Assembly: GCA_963740055.1 (NCBI GenBank) | Contig: CAVUCL010000004.1 | Span: forward strand, 310,001 to 374,000 | Direction of reading: 5' to 3' | Length of the DNA stretch: 64,000 nt | DNA from: WHSW01 sp963740055 | GTDB lineage: Bacteria; Actinomycetota; Thermoleophilia; Solirubrobacterales; 70-9 | Part shown: positions 33,046 to 40,672 of the stretch, piece by piece | Layout: every line of letters starts with the position of its first letter | Numbering within the stretch: the stretch's first letter is position 1 | The notes under the pieces: generated by a model | Databases searched by the model: none | Told to the model about the DNA's origin: nothing | The model's input: the letters and a program-made list of their open reading frames with translations, nothing else | Position numbers and translations under genes: made by a program

Positions 33046-34461
33046 TTGGCGCCCATCGGAACACCCGAGACCCCGCTTCGGGTCGCGATCGTCGGCTCCG
33101 GGCCGGCCGGCTTCTACACGGCCGAGCACCTGCTCAAGCCCGACGATCTGACGGTCGAGGTCGACATGTTCGACCGGCTGCCGACGCCGTTCGGGCTCGT
33201 CCGCGCCGGGGTCGCTCCCGACCACCCGAAGATCAAGTCGGTGACCCGCGTCTACGAGCGGACGGCCGGCCGCGACGGCTTTCGCTTCTTCGGCAACGTC
33301 GAGGTCGGCCGCGACGTCACCGTCGCCGAGCTCGAACAGCGCTACAACGCGGTCGTCTACGCCTACGGCACCGCGACCGACCGCCGGCTCGGCATCGAGG
33401 GCGAGGACCTGCCCGGCTCGCACCCGGCGACCACGTTCGTCGCCTGGTACAACGCCCACCCCGACTTCGCCGACGAGAGCTTCGACCTCTCCTGCCGGAG
33501 GGCGGTGGTGATCGGAAACGGCAACGTCGCCGCGGACGTCGCCCGGATGCTGGCGCTGCCGAGGGCCGAGCTCGAGACGACCGACACCGCCGACCACGCG
33601 ATCGAGGCGCTCGCGAGCTCGGCGATCGAGGAGATCGTCGTGCTCGGCCGGCGGGGTCCGGCGCAGGCGGCGTTCACGAATCCCGAGGTGCGCGAGCTCG
33701 GCGAGCTCACCGACGCCGACATCGTCATCGACCCGGCCGAGGTCGCGCTCGACCCCGCGAGCCGCGCCTACTTCGAGTCCGAGGACTGCGACCCCACCCA
33801 CCGGCGAAACGTCGAGATCTTCACCGAGTTCGCACAGCGGGAGCCGGAGGGCAAGCCGAAGCGGGTCGTGCTGCGCTTCTGCTGCTCGCCGGTCGAGATC
33901 AAGGGAGACGGCCGGGTCGAGAGCGTGGTGGTCGGCCGCAACGAGCTATATGAGGACGAGTCGGGCGCGATCCGCGCCCGCGACACCGGCGAGCGCGAGG
34001 AGCTCGAGTGCGGGCTGATCCTGCGCTCGATCGGCTACAAGGGCGTCGGCCTCGACGGGATCCCGTTCGACTCCGGGCGCGGCCTGATCCCCAACGACGC
34101 CGGGCGGGTGACCGAGCTCGAGTCGGGCGAGCAGGTCCCGGGCCATTATGCGGTCGGCTGGATCAAGCGCGGTCCCTCGGGCGTGATCGGGACGAACAAG
34201 AAGGACGCCCAGGACACCGTCGACTCGATCCTTCAGGACCTCTCGGCCGGCCGGGTGCCCGGACGCGAAGCGGAGGACGCGACCGGCATTCTCTCCCTGC
34301 TGAACGAGCGGGCGGGCGATCACGTCACCTACCTCGGCTGGCAGGCGATCGACCGCGCCGAGACGGCCGCGGGCGAGCCGCACGGCCGCCCGCGGATCAA
34401 GTTCTGTCGCGTGCAAGAGCTGGTCGAGGCGAGCCGGGCCGAGAACGCGGTCGCGGGCTGA
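33046..34461 (+). CDS. ferredoxin-NADP+ reductase, FprA/adrenodoxin reductase type
   Basis: FAD flavoprotein of 471 residues that passes electrons between NADPH and a ferredoxin. The FAD motif is VAIVGSGPAGFYTAEHL at residues 13-29; RLPTPFGLVRAGVAPDHPKIK is the family hallmark; the NADP site is VVIGNGNVAADVARML; GWIKRGPSGVIGTNKKDA lies near the C-terminus and closes the FAD site. Starts at TTG 33046. A 20-base copy of the palindromic element falls inside codons for RVPGREAED near residue 407, a loop before the last helix region. It probably feeds electrons to iron-sulfur assembly or heme-related enzymes in this block. Confidence 0.9.
   Translation: MAPIGTPETPLRVAIVGSGPAGFYTAEHLLKPDDLTVEVDMFDRLPTPFGLVRAGVAPDHPKIKSVTRVYERTAGRDGFRFFGNVEVGRDVTVAELEQRYNAVVYAYGTATDRRLGIEGEDLPGSHPATTFVAWYNAHPDFADESFDLSCRRAVVIGNGNVAADVARMLALPRAELETTDTADHAIEALASSAIEEIVVLGRRGPAQAAFTNPEVRELGELTDADIVIDPAEVALDPASRAYFESEDCDPTHRRNVEIFTEFAQREPEGKPKRVVLRFCCSPVEIKGDGRVESVVVGRNELYEDESGAIRARDTGEREELECGLILRSIGYKGVGLDGIPFDSGRGLIPNDAGRVTELESGEQVPGHYAVGWIKRGPSGVIGTNKKDAQDTVDSILQDLSAGRVPGREAEDATGILSLLNERAGDHVTYLGWQAIDRAETAAGEPHGRPRIKFCRVQELVEASRAENAVAG
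34258..34277 (+). repeat. palindromic interspersed element, copy B (core)
   Basis: CCCGGACGCGAAGCGGAGGA, identical over 20 bases to the loop at 24872-24891. Flanking arms are degenerate, with CCGG on each side (near 34251 and 34283). It lies in sense orientation within the ferredoxin reductase gene. Confidence 0.6.
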
Positions 34462-34463
34462 CG

Positions 34464-34700
34464 ATGGCCGACCTGGACGAGATCAGGGCGATGATCGAGG
34501 CGGCGCTCCCCGGCGCCGAGGTCGAGGTGCTCGACGAGGGCGGCGGCGACCACCTGCGGGCGATCGTCGCGGCGCCGCAGTTCGACCAGATGAGCCGCAT
34601 CGACCAGCATCGCGCGGTGCGCAACGCGGTCCGGGCTCGCTTCGAGGACGGTGCGATCCACGCGTTCTCGATCGAGACCACGGCGCTCGGCTCGAGCTGA
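34464..34700 (+). CDS. BolA/IbaG-family protein
   Basis: A 78-residue BolA-fold protein. It starts with the helix DEIRAMIEAALPGAEVEV, then GDHLRAIVAAPQFDQMSRIDQHRAVRNAV, which carries the family's conserved histidines used to bind a [2Fe-2S] cluster with a monothiol glutaredoxin, and ends with the DGAIHAFSIET strand. ATG 34464 is 2 bases after the reductase stop, so it is co-transcribed. The next gene encodes a CGFS glutaredoxin, the known partner of BolA proteins in iron-sulfur trafficking, which makes the pair functionally convincing. Confidence 0.85.
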   Translation: MADLDEIRAMIEAALPGAEVEVLDEGGGDHLRAIVAAPQFDQMSRIDQHRAVRNAVRARFEDGAIHAFSIETTALGSS

Positions 34701-34732
34701 GAGCGCACGCCGGAGCCGGGTCGTGGCTTCGC

Positions 34733-34738
34733 TACCCT
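34733..34738 (+). promoter_or_regulatory. -10 box, leaderless promoter of grxD
   Basis: TACCCT ends 6 bases before ATG 34745 with no ribosome-binding site between. The glutaredoxin therefore has its own promoter besides possible read-through from bolA. Confidence 0.55.
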
Positions 34739-34744
34739 GGAGCG

Positions 34745-35149
34745 ATGGCAGCCGATCCCGCGTTGAAGCAGCAGGTGCAGACCGCGATCGCCGAGAACCC
34801 GGTGCTCCTGTTCATGAAGGGAACGCCGGAGATGCCGCGCTGCGGTTTCTCGATGCGCGTCGTCGGCGTGCTCGAGCAGCTCGGGGTCGACTACGGCGCG
34901 ATCGACGTGCTCCCGGCGCTGCAGCCGCTGCGCGAGATCACCTCCGAGCTCTCGGACTGGCAGACCTTCCCCCAGCTCTACGTCGGCGGCGAGCTGCTCG
35001 GCGGCGCCGACATCGTCGAGGAGATGTTCGACTCCGGCGAGCTCGCCGAGGCGCTCGGCGTCGCCCAGCCCGAGGACGCACAGGCGCCCGAGCCGCAGCG
35101 AATCCTTCCCGGCGGCCCGCAGCAGAGCCCGCCGATGCAGCTCGACTAG
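34745..35149 (+). CDS. grxD: monothiol CGFS glutaredoxin (Grx4/GrxD type)
   Basis: A 134-residue class II glutaredoxin. LLFMKGTPEMPRCGFSMRVVGVL carries the CGFS active site, WQTFPQLYVGGELLGGADIVEEM has the TVP-like cis-proline region and the glutathione-binding GG. The protein assembles and transfers [2Fe-2S] clusters, usually with glutathione as a ligand; in an actinobacterium another thiol may replace it. The last 25 residues are a proline/glutamine-rich tail not found in short homologues. The stop codon lies within CTAGATCGTCTAG, a palindrome shared with the convergent ABC-F gene's stop. Confidence 0.9.
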   Translation: MAADPALKQQVQTAIAENPVLLFMKGTPEMPRCGFSMRVVGVLEQLGVDYGAIDVLPALQPLREITSELSDWQTFPQLYVGGELLGGADIVEEMFDSGELAEALGVAQPEDAQAPEPQRILPGGPQQSPPMQLD

Positions 35150-35154
35150 ATCGT

Positions 35155-37029
35155 CTAGCGGCCGATCCGCTCGCTGGCACGCTCCCAGCGCGCGTAGAGC
35201 TCGTCGAGCTCGCGGCGGGCGCGCTCGTGGCGATCGGTCGCCTTCGCCGCGCGGCCGGGATCGGACCAGTGGGCCGGATCCGCGAGCTCGTCCTCGAGCT
35301 CGCGAAACGACGCCTCGGCCGCCTCGACCTCGCGCTCGAGCCGCTCCGCGTCGGCGATCCGGTTCTTGCTCGGTCCCGGTGCCGAGCGGCGCTCGTGCCC
35401 CTCGCTCCGCCTCGCCGCGGGGCGCTCGCTCTCGGCGACCGCCGCCCGGTACTCGGCCCAGCCGCCGGCGTGGCTGCGCAGGCGTCCGTCCTCGATCACG
35501 ATCGTCCGTGAGCCGACCGCCTCGAGCAGGGCGCGGTCGTGGGAGATCAGCAGCACCGTCCCGGTGAACGCGATCAACGCATCCTCGAGCGCTTCGCGAC
35601 TCTCGAGGTCGAGGTGGTTGGTGGGCTCGTCGAGGACGAGCAGGTTCGCGTCCGAGCTCGTCAGCAGCGCCAGCGCCAGGCGCCGGGACTCGCCGCCCGA
35701 GAGGTCGGTGAGCGACTTCTTCACCTCGTCGCCGGAGAACAGGAAGCGACCGAGCAGAGAACGGGTGCGCGCCTCGGAGAGCCCGGTCGCGGCCTGGGCG
35801 TGGGCGAGCACGGTCGCCGCGCCCGGTCCCTCGACCTCGGTGTGCTGGGAGAGGTAGCCGAGGACGACGTTGTGGCCGCGCCGTAGGCGACCCCCGTCGA
35901 GCTCGCGCTCGCCGACCAGCGCCCGGACCAGCGTCGACTTCCCCGAGCCGTTGGCCCCGACCAGGCAGACGTGCTCACCGCGCTCGAGCCACATCTCGCC
36001 CTCGGCGACGAGCGCCCGTCCCGGCACCTCGATCCGGCCGTGCTCGAGCTCGAGCACCACCCGGCCCGAGCGCTCGGCGTCGCCGAAGCTGAACGCGAGC
36101 GTCCGCTGGTCGGCCGGGGCGCGCTCCGCGGCGCCGCGCTTGATCCGCTCGATCTGCTTCAGCTTCGACTGCGCCTGGCGCGCCTTCGTCGCCTTGTAGC
36201 GAAAGCGCTCGACGAAGCGCTCCATGCGCGCGATCTCCGCCTCGCGCCGGGCGATGTCGCGCCCGGCGGCGAGCTCGCGCGCCGCCTGCTCGGCGCGCCA
36301 GGCGTGCCAGGGGCCGGCGAAGTACCGTGCCCGGCCGGCCTCGAGCTCGAGCACCGAGGTGCCGACGGACTCCAAAAACCAGCGGTCGTGGGCGACGAGG
36401 ACGACCGCGGCGTCGAGGTCGCCGAGGTAGCTCTCGAGCCATTCGAGCGAGTCGATGTCGAGGTGGTTTGTGGGCTCGTCGAGCAGCAGCAGGTCGGGCT
36501 TCGAGCTGATCGCCCGCGCCAGCGACGCCCGCGTCAGCTCGCCGCCGGAGAAGCTCTCCAGCGAGCGGTCGAGCTCGGCCGCACCGAAGCCGAGGCCCCG
36601 GAGCACGATCTCGATCCCGTCTCGCCAGCGATACCCGCCGGCATGTTCGAGACGGCCCTGGGCGTCGGCGTAGGAGCCCAAGGTCGCCTCGTCGGCCGCG
36701 CCCGCGGCCATCCGCGCCTCGATTCGCGACAGCTCGACTTCGATCTCGGCGATCCAGGCGAGCCCGGCCCCGACGTAGTCGCGCAGGGTGGCATCGGAGC
36801 GCGGTGGGCGCTGGTCGTGGAGTGCGATCCGGACGCCCCGCCCGGCGCTGATCCGGCCCTCGTCGCAGGCGGCCTCGCCGGCGAGCATCCGCAGCAGGGT
36901 CGTCTTGCCGCTCCCGTTGCGACCCGAGAGCGTCATCCGCTCGCCGCGGTCGAGCTTGAACGAGACCTCGGCGAACAGCGTCCGCGCGCCGATCTGCTTC
37001 GCCAGCCCGGAAGCCGTTACGACCGGCAC
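35155..37029 (-). CDS. ABC-F family ATPase (ribosome-associated)
   Basis: A 624-residue soluble protein with two ABC ATPase domains and no membrane segments. Domain 1: GRNGSGKTTLL, FSGGELTRASLA, LLLDEPTNHLD. Domain 2: GANGSGKSTLV, LSGGESRRLALA, LVLDEPTNHLD. The linker between them contains RYKATKARQAQSKLKQIERI, typical of the ribosome-binding P-site-tRNA interaction motif. The C-terminus is a charged coiled coil (LEREVEAAEASFRELEDEL). These proteins rescue or tune ribosomes, and some protect against antibiotics; which applies cannot be told. GTG 37029 is preferred, 16 bases after the IscA-type gene. Longer readings overlap that gene. Confidence 0.85.
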   Translation of the reverse strand: MPVVTASGLAKQIGARTLFAEVSFKLDRGERMTLSGRNGSGKTTLLRMLAGEAACDEGRISAGRGVRIALHDQRPPRSDATLRDYVGAGLAWIAEIEVELSRIEARMAAGAADEATLGSYADAQGRLEHAGGYRWRDGIEIVLRGLGFGAAELDRSLESFSGGELTRASLARAISSKPDLLLLDEPTNHLDIDSLEWLESYLGDLDAAVVLVAHDRWFLESVGTSVLELEAGRARYFAGPWHAWRAEQAARELAAGRDIARREAEIARMERFVERFRYKATKARQAQSKLKQIERIKRGAAERAPADQRTLAFSFGDAERSGRVVLELEHGRIEVPGRALVAEGEMWLERGEHVCLVGANGSGKSTLVRALVGERELDGGRLRRGHNVVLGYLSQHTEVEGPGAATVLAHAQAATGLSEARTRSLLGRFLFSGDEVKKSLTDLSGGESRRLALALLTSSDANLLVLDEPTNHLDLESREALEDALIAFTGTVLLISHDRALLEAVGSRTIVIEDGRLRSHAGGWAEYRAAVAESERPAARRSEGHERRSAPGPSKNRIADAERLEREVEAAEASFRELEDELADPAHWSDPGRAAKATDRHERARRELDELYARWERASERIGR

Positions 37030-37045
37030 CCCGAGCGCGCGGGTG

Positions 37046-37414
37046 CTAGGCGGTCGCGGCCGGCTCGGCCGCGTCCTCGCGGACCTGGAACGAGGAGCCG
37101 CAGCCGCAGGCGGCGACGACGTTCGGGTTGTTGACCGTGAACCCGGCGCCCTGGAGGCCATCGACATAGTCGACCTCGGACCCGAACACGAACTGCATGC
37201 TCACCTTGTCGACGATCACCGAAACGCCGTTCTGCTCGAAGACGTGATCGTCGGACTTCGGCGCGTCGAGCGCGAGCGCGTACTGAAAGCCCGAGCACCC
37301 GCCGCCCTTGACCGCGACCCGCAGCGCCTGCTCCGATTCGTTGCTCGCGACCAGGTCGCGGATCTTCGCCGCGGCGGTATCCGAGATCTTGACCGCTGTC
37401 TGGGGTGTGTCCAT
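37046..37414 (-). CDS. IscA/ErpA-type iron-sulfur carrier
   Basis: A-type carrier of 122 residues. The three cluster-binding cysteines are present: GGGCSGFQY near residue 39 and CGCGSSF near 105. DYVDGLQGAGFTVNNPN is the conserved stretch before the C-terminal CGCG. It receives clusters from a scaffold and passes them to target enzymes. It lies within 2.5 kb of BolA, CGFS glutaredoxin and a ferredoxin reductase, so this stretch looks like an iron-sulfur handling block even though the genes are on both strands. It is followed 16 bases later by the ABC-F gene. Confidence 0.9.
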   Translation of the reverse strand: MDTPQTAVKISDTAAAKIRDLVASNESEQALRVAVKGGGCSGFQYALALDAPKSDDHVFEQNGVSVIVDKVSMQFVFGSEVDYVDGLQGAGFTVNNPNVVAACGCGSSFQVREDAAEPAATA

Positions 37415-37432
37415 CGCTGCAGATGATAAAGG

Positions 37433-37494
37433 GTCGGCCAGAGTCCTCAGACAGAGGTCGGTCAGAGTCCTCAGCTTCGCTTCCGGCTCTGACC
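37433..37494 (-). repeat. palindromic element copy C with tandem half-copy
   Basis: On the minus strand, arms GGTCAGAG (37494-37487) and CTCTGACC (37467-37460) enclose CCGGAAGCGAAGCTGAGGA, which matches 17 of 19 bases of the loop at 24873-24891. The 3' half (CTGAGGACTCTGRCCGAC, 18 bases, one mismatch) is repeated once more at 37450-37433. The stop codon of the glutaredoxin-like gene lies in it. Confidence 0.65.
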
Positions 37495-37791
37495 GGTCTT
37501 CGGCGGCTTACCGGTCTTCGGGGCCGCGGCCTCCGCCGCGTCGTCCGCCCCGTACCTCCAGTCGAGGTACTGCACGATTCGCTTCGAGTCGCTGACCACC
37601 TCCTCGCCGTCGACCAGCACCGGCACGCGGCGCTGGCGCGTCAGCTCGTCGATCTCCGGCCGCGAGGAGCGCCTGTAGGGCACCCGCTCGACCTCGTGGT
37701 CGAGCCCGAGCCGGCGTAGGCGTCGCTCGACCGCGCCGCAGGGACAGAGGACGTTGGTCGGGGTCGGGCAGCGGTAGAGGACCCGCTTCAT
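37471..37791 (-). CDS. glutaredoxin/GST N-terminal-domain protein
   Basis: A 106-residue thioredoxin-fold protein with a CPCG active site (NVLCPCGAVERRLRRLGLDHE) and the cis-proline in RRVPVLVDGEEVVSDSKRIVQYLDWRYG. It resembles a free GST N-terminal domain or a dithiol glutaredoxin. The C-terminal tail (KTGKPPKTGQSRKRS) is low-complexity and basic; its last codons and stop are supplied by palindromic element copy C, so the tail may have been added by the insertion. ATG 37791 overlaps the stop of the upstream reductase gene (ATGA), showing coupling. Confidence 0.75.
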   Translation of the reverse strand: MKRVLYRCPTPTNVLCPCGAVERRLRRLGLDHEVERVPYRRSSRPEIDELTRQRRVPVLVDGEEVVSDSKRIVQYLDWRYGADDAAEAAAPKTGKPPKTGQSRKRS

Positions 37792-38840
37792 CGGCTCGCC
37801 AGCCTCTCGCCCGCCCGCAGCGCCCGACCGATCACCCGAAGCGCCTGGCGCTCGAGCCCGAGCGCCGGCGGACGCCCGAGGCGCTCGCGCTGCCAGGCGA
37901 CCGCGTCCTCGAGCGTCTCCTCGTGCGGGCGCGGACGAAAGCCGAGCTCGCGCTTCGCCTTCGTGTTGCGGTAGGTCCACCAGAGCGATGCCGAGCGCAC
38001 CTCGCCCTCGATCACCGGCAGCGGCAGCCGCGCGAGGCGTGCCGCCTCGACGCCGCCGTTGGCGATCGCGGCCGGCAGCTTCAGCGGCGGCGGATCGACG
38101 CCCGAGATCCGCGAGAGGTCGGCGAACAACCGATCGAGGGTGAAGTTGCGCCCACCGAGGATGTAGCGCTCGCCGACCTCGCCCTTCTCGTCGGCGAGCA
38201 GGTGGCCGGCAGCGACGTCGCGCACGTCGACGACGTTGAGGGCGCCGTCGACGTAGACCGGGATCTGGCCGAGCATGAATCGCCGCACGAGGCCCATCGA
38301 AGTGCCCGACGGGTCGTCGGGGCCGAGGACGAAGGTCGGGTTGACGACCACGACGCCAAGCCCGAGAGCGGCGTGACGAAAGGCCTCGAGCTCGGCCTCG
38401 TGCTTGGAGTTGACGTAGGAGAGGCCCAGGTGCCCGATCTCGAACGGGGTCGTCTCGTCGGCCGTCCGACCGGGCTTCGCAACCCCGATCGCACCCACGG
38501 TCGACGTGTGCACGAGACGCTCGACTCCCGCCGCCAGGGCCTCCTCGAAGACGATCCTCGCGCCGCGAAGGTTGACCGCGAACACCGCCTCGCGGTCGCG
38601 GTCGCGCAGCGAGGTCCGCCCGGCGACGTGGAAGACCCGCTTCGCGCCGGCGACCGCGCGGCGAACGGAGCGGCGGTCGGTGATGTCGCCGGTGACGCGC
38701 TCGAACTCGATCCCGTCGAGGTGGTCGAGCTTCGCCGTGCGGCGCGCGAGCAGCCGCAGCTCGTCGCCGCGCTCGGCGAGCGCGCGCAGCAGGTGCGAGC
38801 CGATGAAGCCACTGCCCCCAGTGACCAGAGTCGGTGCCAT
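37788..38840 (-). CDS. extended SDR, HpnA-like sugar epimerase/reductase
   Basis: NAD(P)-dependent extended short-chain dehydrogenase of 350 residues. The cofactor motif is TGGSGFIGSHLL (residues 7-18) and the catalytic pair is YVNSK (about 148-152). PVYVDGALNVVDVRDVAAGHLLA and GERYILGGRNFTLDRLFADLS closely follow the pattern of hopanoid-associated HpnA proteins. No other hopanoid gene is visible, so the assignment to that pathway is tentative; another NAD-dependent epimerase or ketoreductase is possible. A TAGGGT box lies 9 bases before ATG 38840. A glutaredoxin-like gene overlaps its 3' end. Confidence 0.8.
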   Translation of the reverse strand: MAPTLVTGGSGFIGSHLLRALAERGDELRLLARRTAKLDHLDGIEFERVTGDITDRRSVRRAVAGAKRVFHVAGRTSLRDRDREAVFAVNLRGARIVFEEALAAGVERLVHTSTVGAIGVAKPGRTADETTPFEIGHLGLSYVNSKHEAELEAFRHAALGLGVVVVNPTFVLGPDDPSGTSMGLVRRFMLGQIPVYVDGALNVVDVRDVAAGHLLADEKGEVGERYILGGRNFTLDRLFADLSRISGVDPPPLKLPAAIANGGVEAARLARLPLPVIEGEVRSASLWWTYRNTKAKRELGFRPRPHEETLEDAVAWQRERLGRPPALGLERQALRVIGRALRAGERLASR

Positions 38841-38849
38841 GCGGGCCGC

Positions 38850-38855
38850 ACCCTA
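38850..38855 (-). promoter_or_regulatory. -10 box, leaderless promoter
   Basis: TAGGGT on the minus strand ends 9 bases before ATG 38840, with no ribosome-binding site. Confidence 0.5.
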
Positions 38856-38897
38856 CAGAGCGGCCGGAGGCGAACCGTCTGATAAGAAAGCGGGGGC

Positions 38898-39767
38898 GTG
38901 GGCACCGCCGTCGTCACCGACTCGACCTCGTACCTTCCCGCCGAGCTGCTGGCCGAACACCGGATTCACGAGGTCAGCCTCTACGTGACCATGGACGAGA
39001 TCCAGCGCCCCGAGCTGGAGATCGGCGCGACGGACTACGACGACTTCTACGAGCGCCTGCGACGCAGCGAGGGCGGGGCGACCACGTCGCAACCGTCGGT
39101 CGGCGACTTCGTCGCCACGTACGCACCGCTGCTCGAGCGCGGCGACGAGATCCTCTCGCTGCACATCTCGTCGAGCATTTCGGGCACGTGCGAGTCGGCC
39201 CGCCAGGCGCGCCAGCAGCTGATCGACAGCGGCGACCGAGGCGAGCGGATCGTCGTCTGGGACAGCCGCTCGGCCGCCGGCGGCCAGGCGCTGATGGTGC
39301 TGATCGCGGCGCGGGCGGCTGCGCGCGGCGCGAGCGCGGCCGAGGCGTTGGAGCAGGTCGAGCGCAATCGCGAGACGCTGAAGATGTGGTTCGCCGTCGA
39401 CACGCTCGAGTACCTGCGCCGCGGGGGGCGGATCGGAGCGGCGCAGGCGCTCCTCGGCTCGGCCCTGCAGATCAAGCCGATCCTCACCTTCGACGACGAG
39501 ATCCTGCCGATCGAGCGCGTGCGCACGCGCCGGCGCGCGTTCGAGCGCATGGTCGAGTTCGCCCACGAGCGCAAGCGCGCCGGAGCCGGGACCTGGGTCG
39601 TCCAGCACATCCATGACGGCGAGGCGGCCCGGCGCCTGGTCGACGAGTGCCGGCAGGTGTTCGGCCACGACCCGGTGTTCGTCTCCGAGATCGGGCCGGT
39701 GATCGGCGCCCACGTCGGCCCCGGCCTGCTCGGCTTCGGCGGGATCGCCGACGGCGCGCTCGACTGA
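38898..39767 (+). CDS. DegV-family fatty-acid-binding protein
   Basis: A 289-residue DegV/FakB-type protein. The N-terminal VVTDSTSYLPAELL and the TTSQPSVGDF stretch form the lipid-head-group site; SISGTCESARQA and YLRRGGRIGAAQALLGSALQIKPIL are the other family blocks. In firmicutes such proteins present fatty acids to FakA kinase; no FakA is visible here. It starts at GTG 38898 with GATAAG 12 bases upstream. The gene faces a three-gene stress operon, with 14 bases between stops. Confidence 0.85.
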   Translation: MGTAVVTDSTSYLPAELLAEHRIHEVSLYVTMDEIQRPELEIGATDYDDFYERLRRSEGGATTSQPSVGDFVATYAPLLERGDEILSLHISSSISGTCESARQARQQLIDSGDRGERIVVWDSRSAAGGQALMVLIAARAAARGASAAEALEQVERNRETLKMWFAVDTLEYLRRGGRIGAAQALLGSALQIKPILTFDDEILPIERVRTRRRAFERMVEFAHERKRAGAGTWVVQHIHDGEAARRLVDECRQVFGHDPVFVSEIGPVIGAHVGPGLLGFGGIADGALD

Positions 39768-39781
39768 GCGGTCGGCGCTAG

Positions 39782-40051
39782 CTAGCGCCGGCGGAGCGCC
39801 ATCAGTCCGCCGACCGCGAAGCCGACGACGGCGGCGCCGATGATCAGCTCGCGCCGGTGCTCGCGCACCTGGCGCCGCCAGTCGGTGAGCTCGGTTACCC
39901 GGCCGCGCAGGGCCTCGACCGAGTACGAGAGCTGCTCGCGCTGGCGCTCGATGTCGGCGCGGATCTCGGCCGAGTTGCGTCCCGGAGCGCCGGCGGTGCG
40001 GCGCGCGACCGGCTCGCCGGCGCCGGTGTAGACCTCGGGCTCGTTGCTCAC
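39782..40051 (-). CDS. DUF3618 membrane protein
   Basis: An 89-residue DUF3618 protein. The family signature is NSAEIRADIERQREQLSYSVEALRGRV, an amphipathic helix, followed by a membrane helix (ELIIGAAVVGFAVGGLMAL) and a short basic end. Function is unknown; these proteins are common in actinobacteria next to holin-like and DUF4235 genes. ATG 40051 overlaps the upstream stop (ATGA), so it is the last gene of a coupled trio. Confidence 0.85.
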   Translation of the reverse strand: MSNEPEVYTGAGEPVARRTAGAPGRNSAEIRADIERQREQLSYSVEALRGRVTELTDWRRQVREHRRELIIGAAVVGFAVGGLMALRRR

Positions 40052-40497
40052 GGCGTCGGCTCCCTGACCGGCTCCGGCGTGGTCTGAGACTCGAGCGTCT
40101 GGCGGATCCGCTTGCCCTCCTCGATCGCGAGGTCCGGGGTCGGCGGGGCGCCCTTCTGGACCGCCTTGTAGGCGACCAGGCCGGCGATCGCCGCAACGGC
40201 GAAGAAGAGCACCGCCTCGATCAGGAACCCGAGCCAGAAGCTGTCGCCGAAGAAAAGGTCGTTGAGCAGCCAGGCGATCGAGTGCATGAGCAGGATCAGG
40301 CCCAGGAACGCGAACGTGCCGGCGACGATCCCGACCACCCCGCCGCGCAGCAGCGACGAAACCTTCTCCGAGACCTCGGCCTTGGCGAGCGCGATCTCCT
40401 CGCGAACGAGGCTCGAGACGCGCTCGGAGACGTCGAAGACGAGCTCGCCGACCGAGCGATCCTCGCCGGGCGGTGGCTGCGGCGGCTGGTAGCTCAT
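40048..40497 (-). CDS. phage_holin_3_6-family (DUF1469-type) membrane protein
   Basis: A 149-residue protein with an amphipathic N-terminal helix (SVGELVFDVSERVSSLVREEIALAKAEV) and two strong membrane segments (VGIVAGTFAFLGLILLMHSIA and AVLFFAVAAIAGLVAYKAV), the pattern of the actinobacterial holin-superfamily proteins. Despite the name, no phage genes are nearby and the family is usually chromosomal, associated with envelope stress. Both ends overlap neighbours by ATGA, so the trio is tightly coupled. Confidence 0.85.
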   Translation of the reverse strand: MSYQPPQPPPGEDRSVGELVFDVSERVSSLVREEIALAKAEVSEKVSSLLRGGVVGIVAGTFAFLGLILLMHSIAWLLNDLFFGDSFWLGFLIEAVLFFAVAAIAGLVAYKAVQKGAPPTPDLAIEEGKRIRQTLESQTTPEPVREPTP

Positions 40498-40628
40498 TCG
40501 GGCGGGTCCTCGCCGAAGACGCGCTGCCAGATCATGGTCGAGGCGCGCATCGCGACGACGCTGGCCAGCGCGCCGGTCGCGGCGACCAGCCCGGTCCACA
40601 TCAGTCGCTTGACGATCTCGTTGTCCAT
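40494..40628 (-). CDS. DUF4235-like small membrane protein
   Basis: A 44-residue protein with one membrane helix (MWTGLVAATGALASVVAMRAS) and the ending TMIWQRVFGEDPPE, matching the W-x-x-V-x-G-E-x-P-P pattern of DUF4235. It is the first gene of the trio; its TGA overlaps the next ATG. ATG 40628 has GGGAAGGG 5 bases upstream. A SigB-type promoter (GTTT, 14 bases, GGGTAA) lies at 40670-40647, so the operon is probably induced by general stress. Confidence 0.75.
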   Translation of the reverse strand: MDNEIVKRLMWTGLVAATGALASVVAMRASTMIWQRVFGEDPPE

Positions 40629-40637
40629 CGGGCCCTT

Positions 40638-40655
40638 CCCGGGCGGTTACCCGGG
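40638..40655. other. GC-rich hairpin in stress-operon leader
   Basis: CCCGGG (40638-40643) and CCCGGG (40650-40655) can pair around a 6-base loop just upstream of DUF4235. It overlaps the -10 region and might act as a TetR-gene terminator or affect the leader. Confidence 0.35.
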
Positions 40656-40670
40656 AGCAGCGCAGTAAAC
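40647..40670 (-). promoter_or_regulatory. SigB/SigF-type promoter
   Basis: On the minus strand GTTT (40670-40667), a 14-base spacer and GGGTAA (40652-40647) match the general stress promoter pattern (GTTT, 14-16 bases, GGGTAt/c) in all but the last base. It precedes the DUF4235 / holin-like / DUF3618 operon. A SigB-family gene is 5.5 kb away. Confidence 0.6.
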
Positions 40671-40672
40671 CA

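Noticed and set aside
40048..40497. Holin-like gene as a sign of a prophage
   Set aside because: No other phage genes are near. The DUF4235 / holin-like / DUF3618 trio is a normal chromosomal group in actinobacteria.
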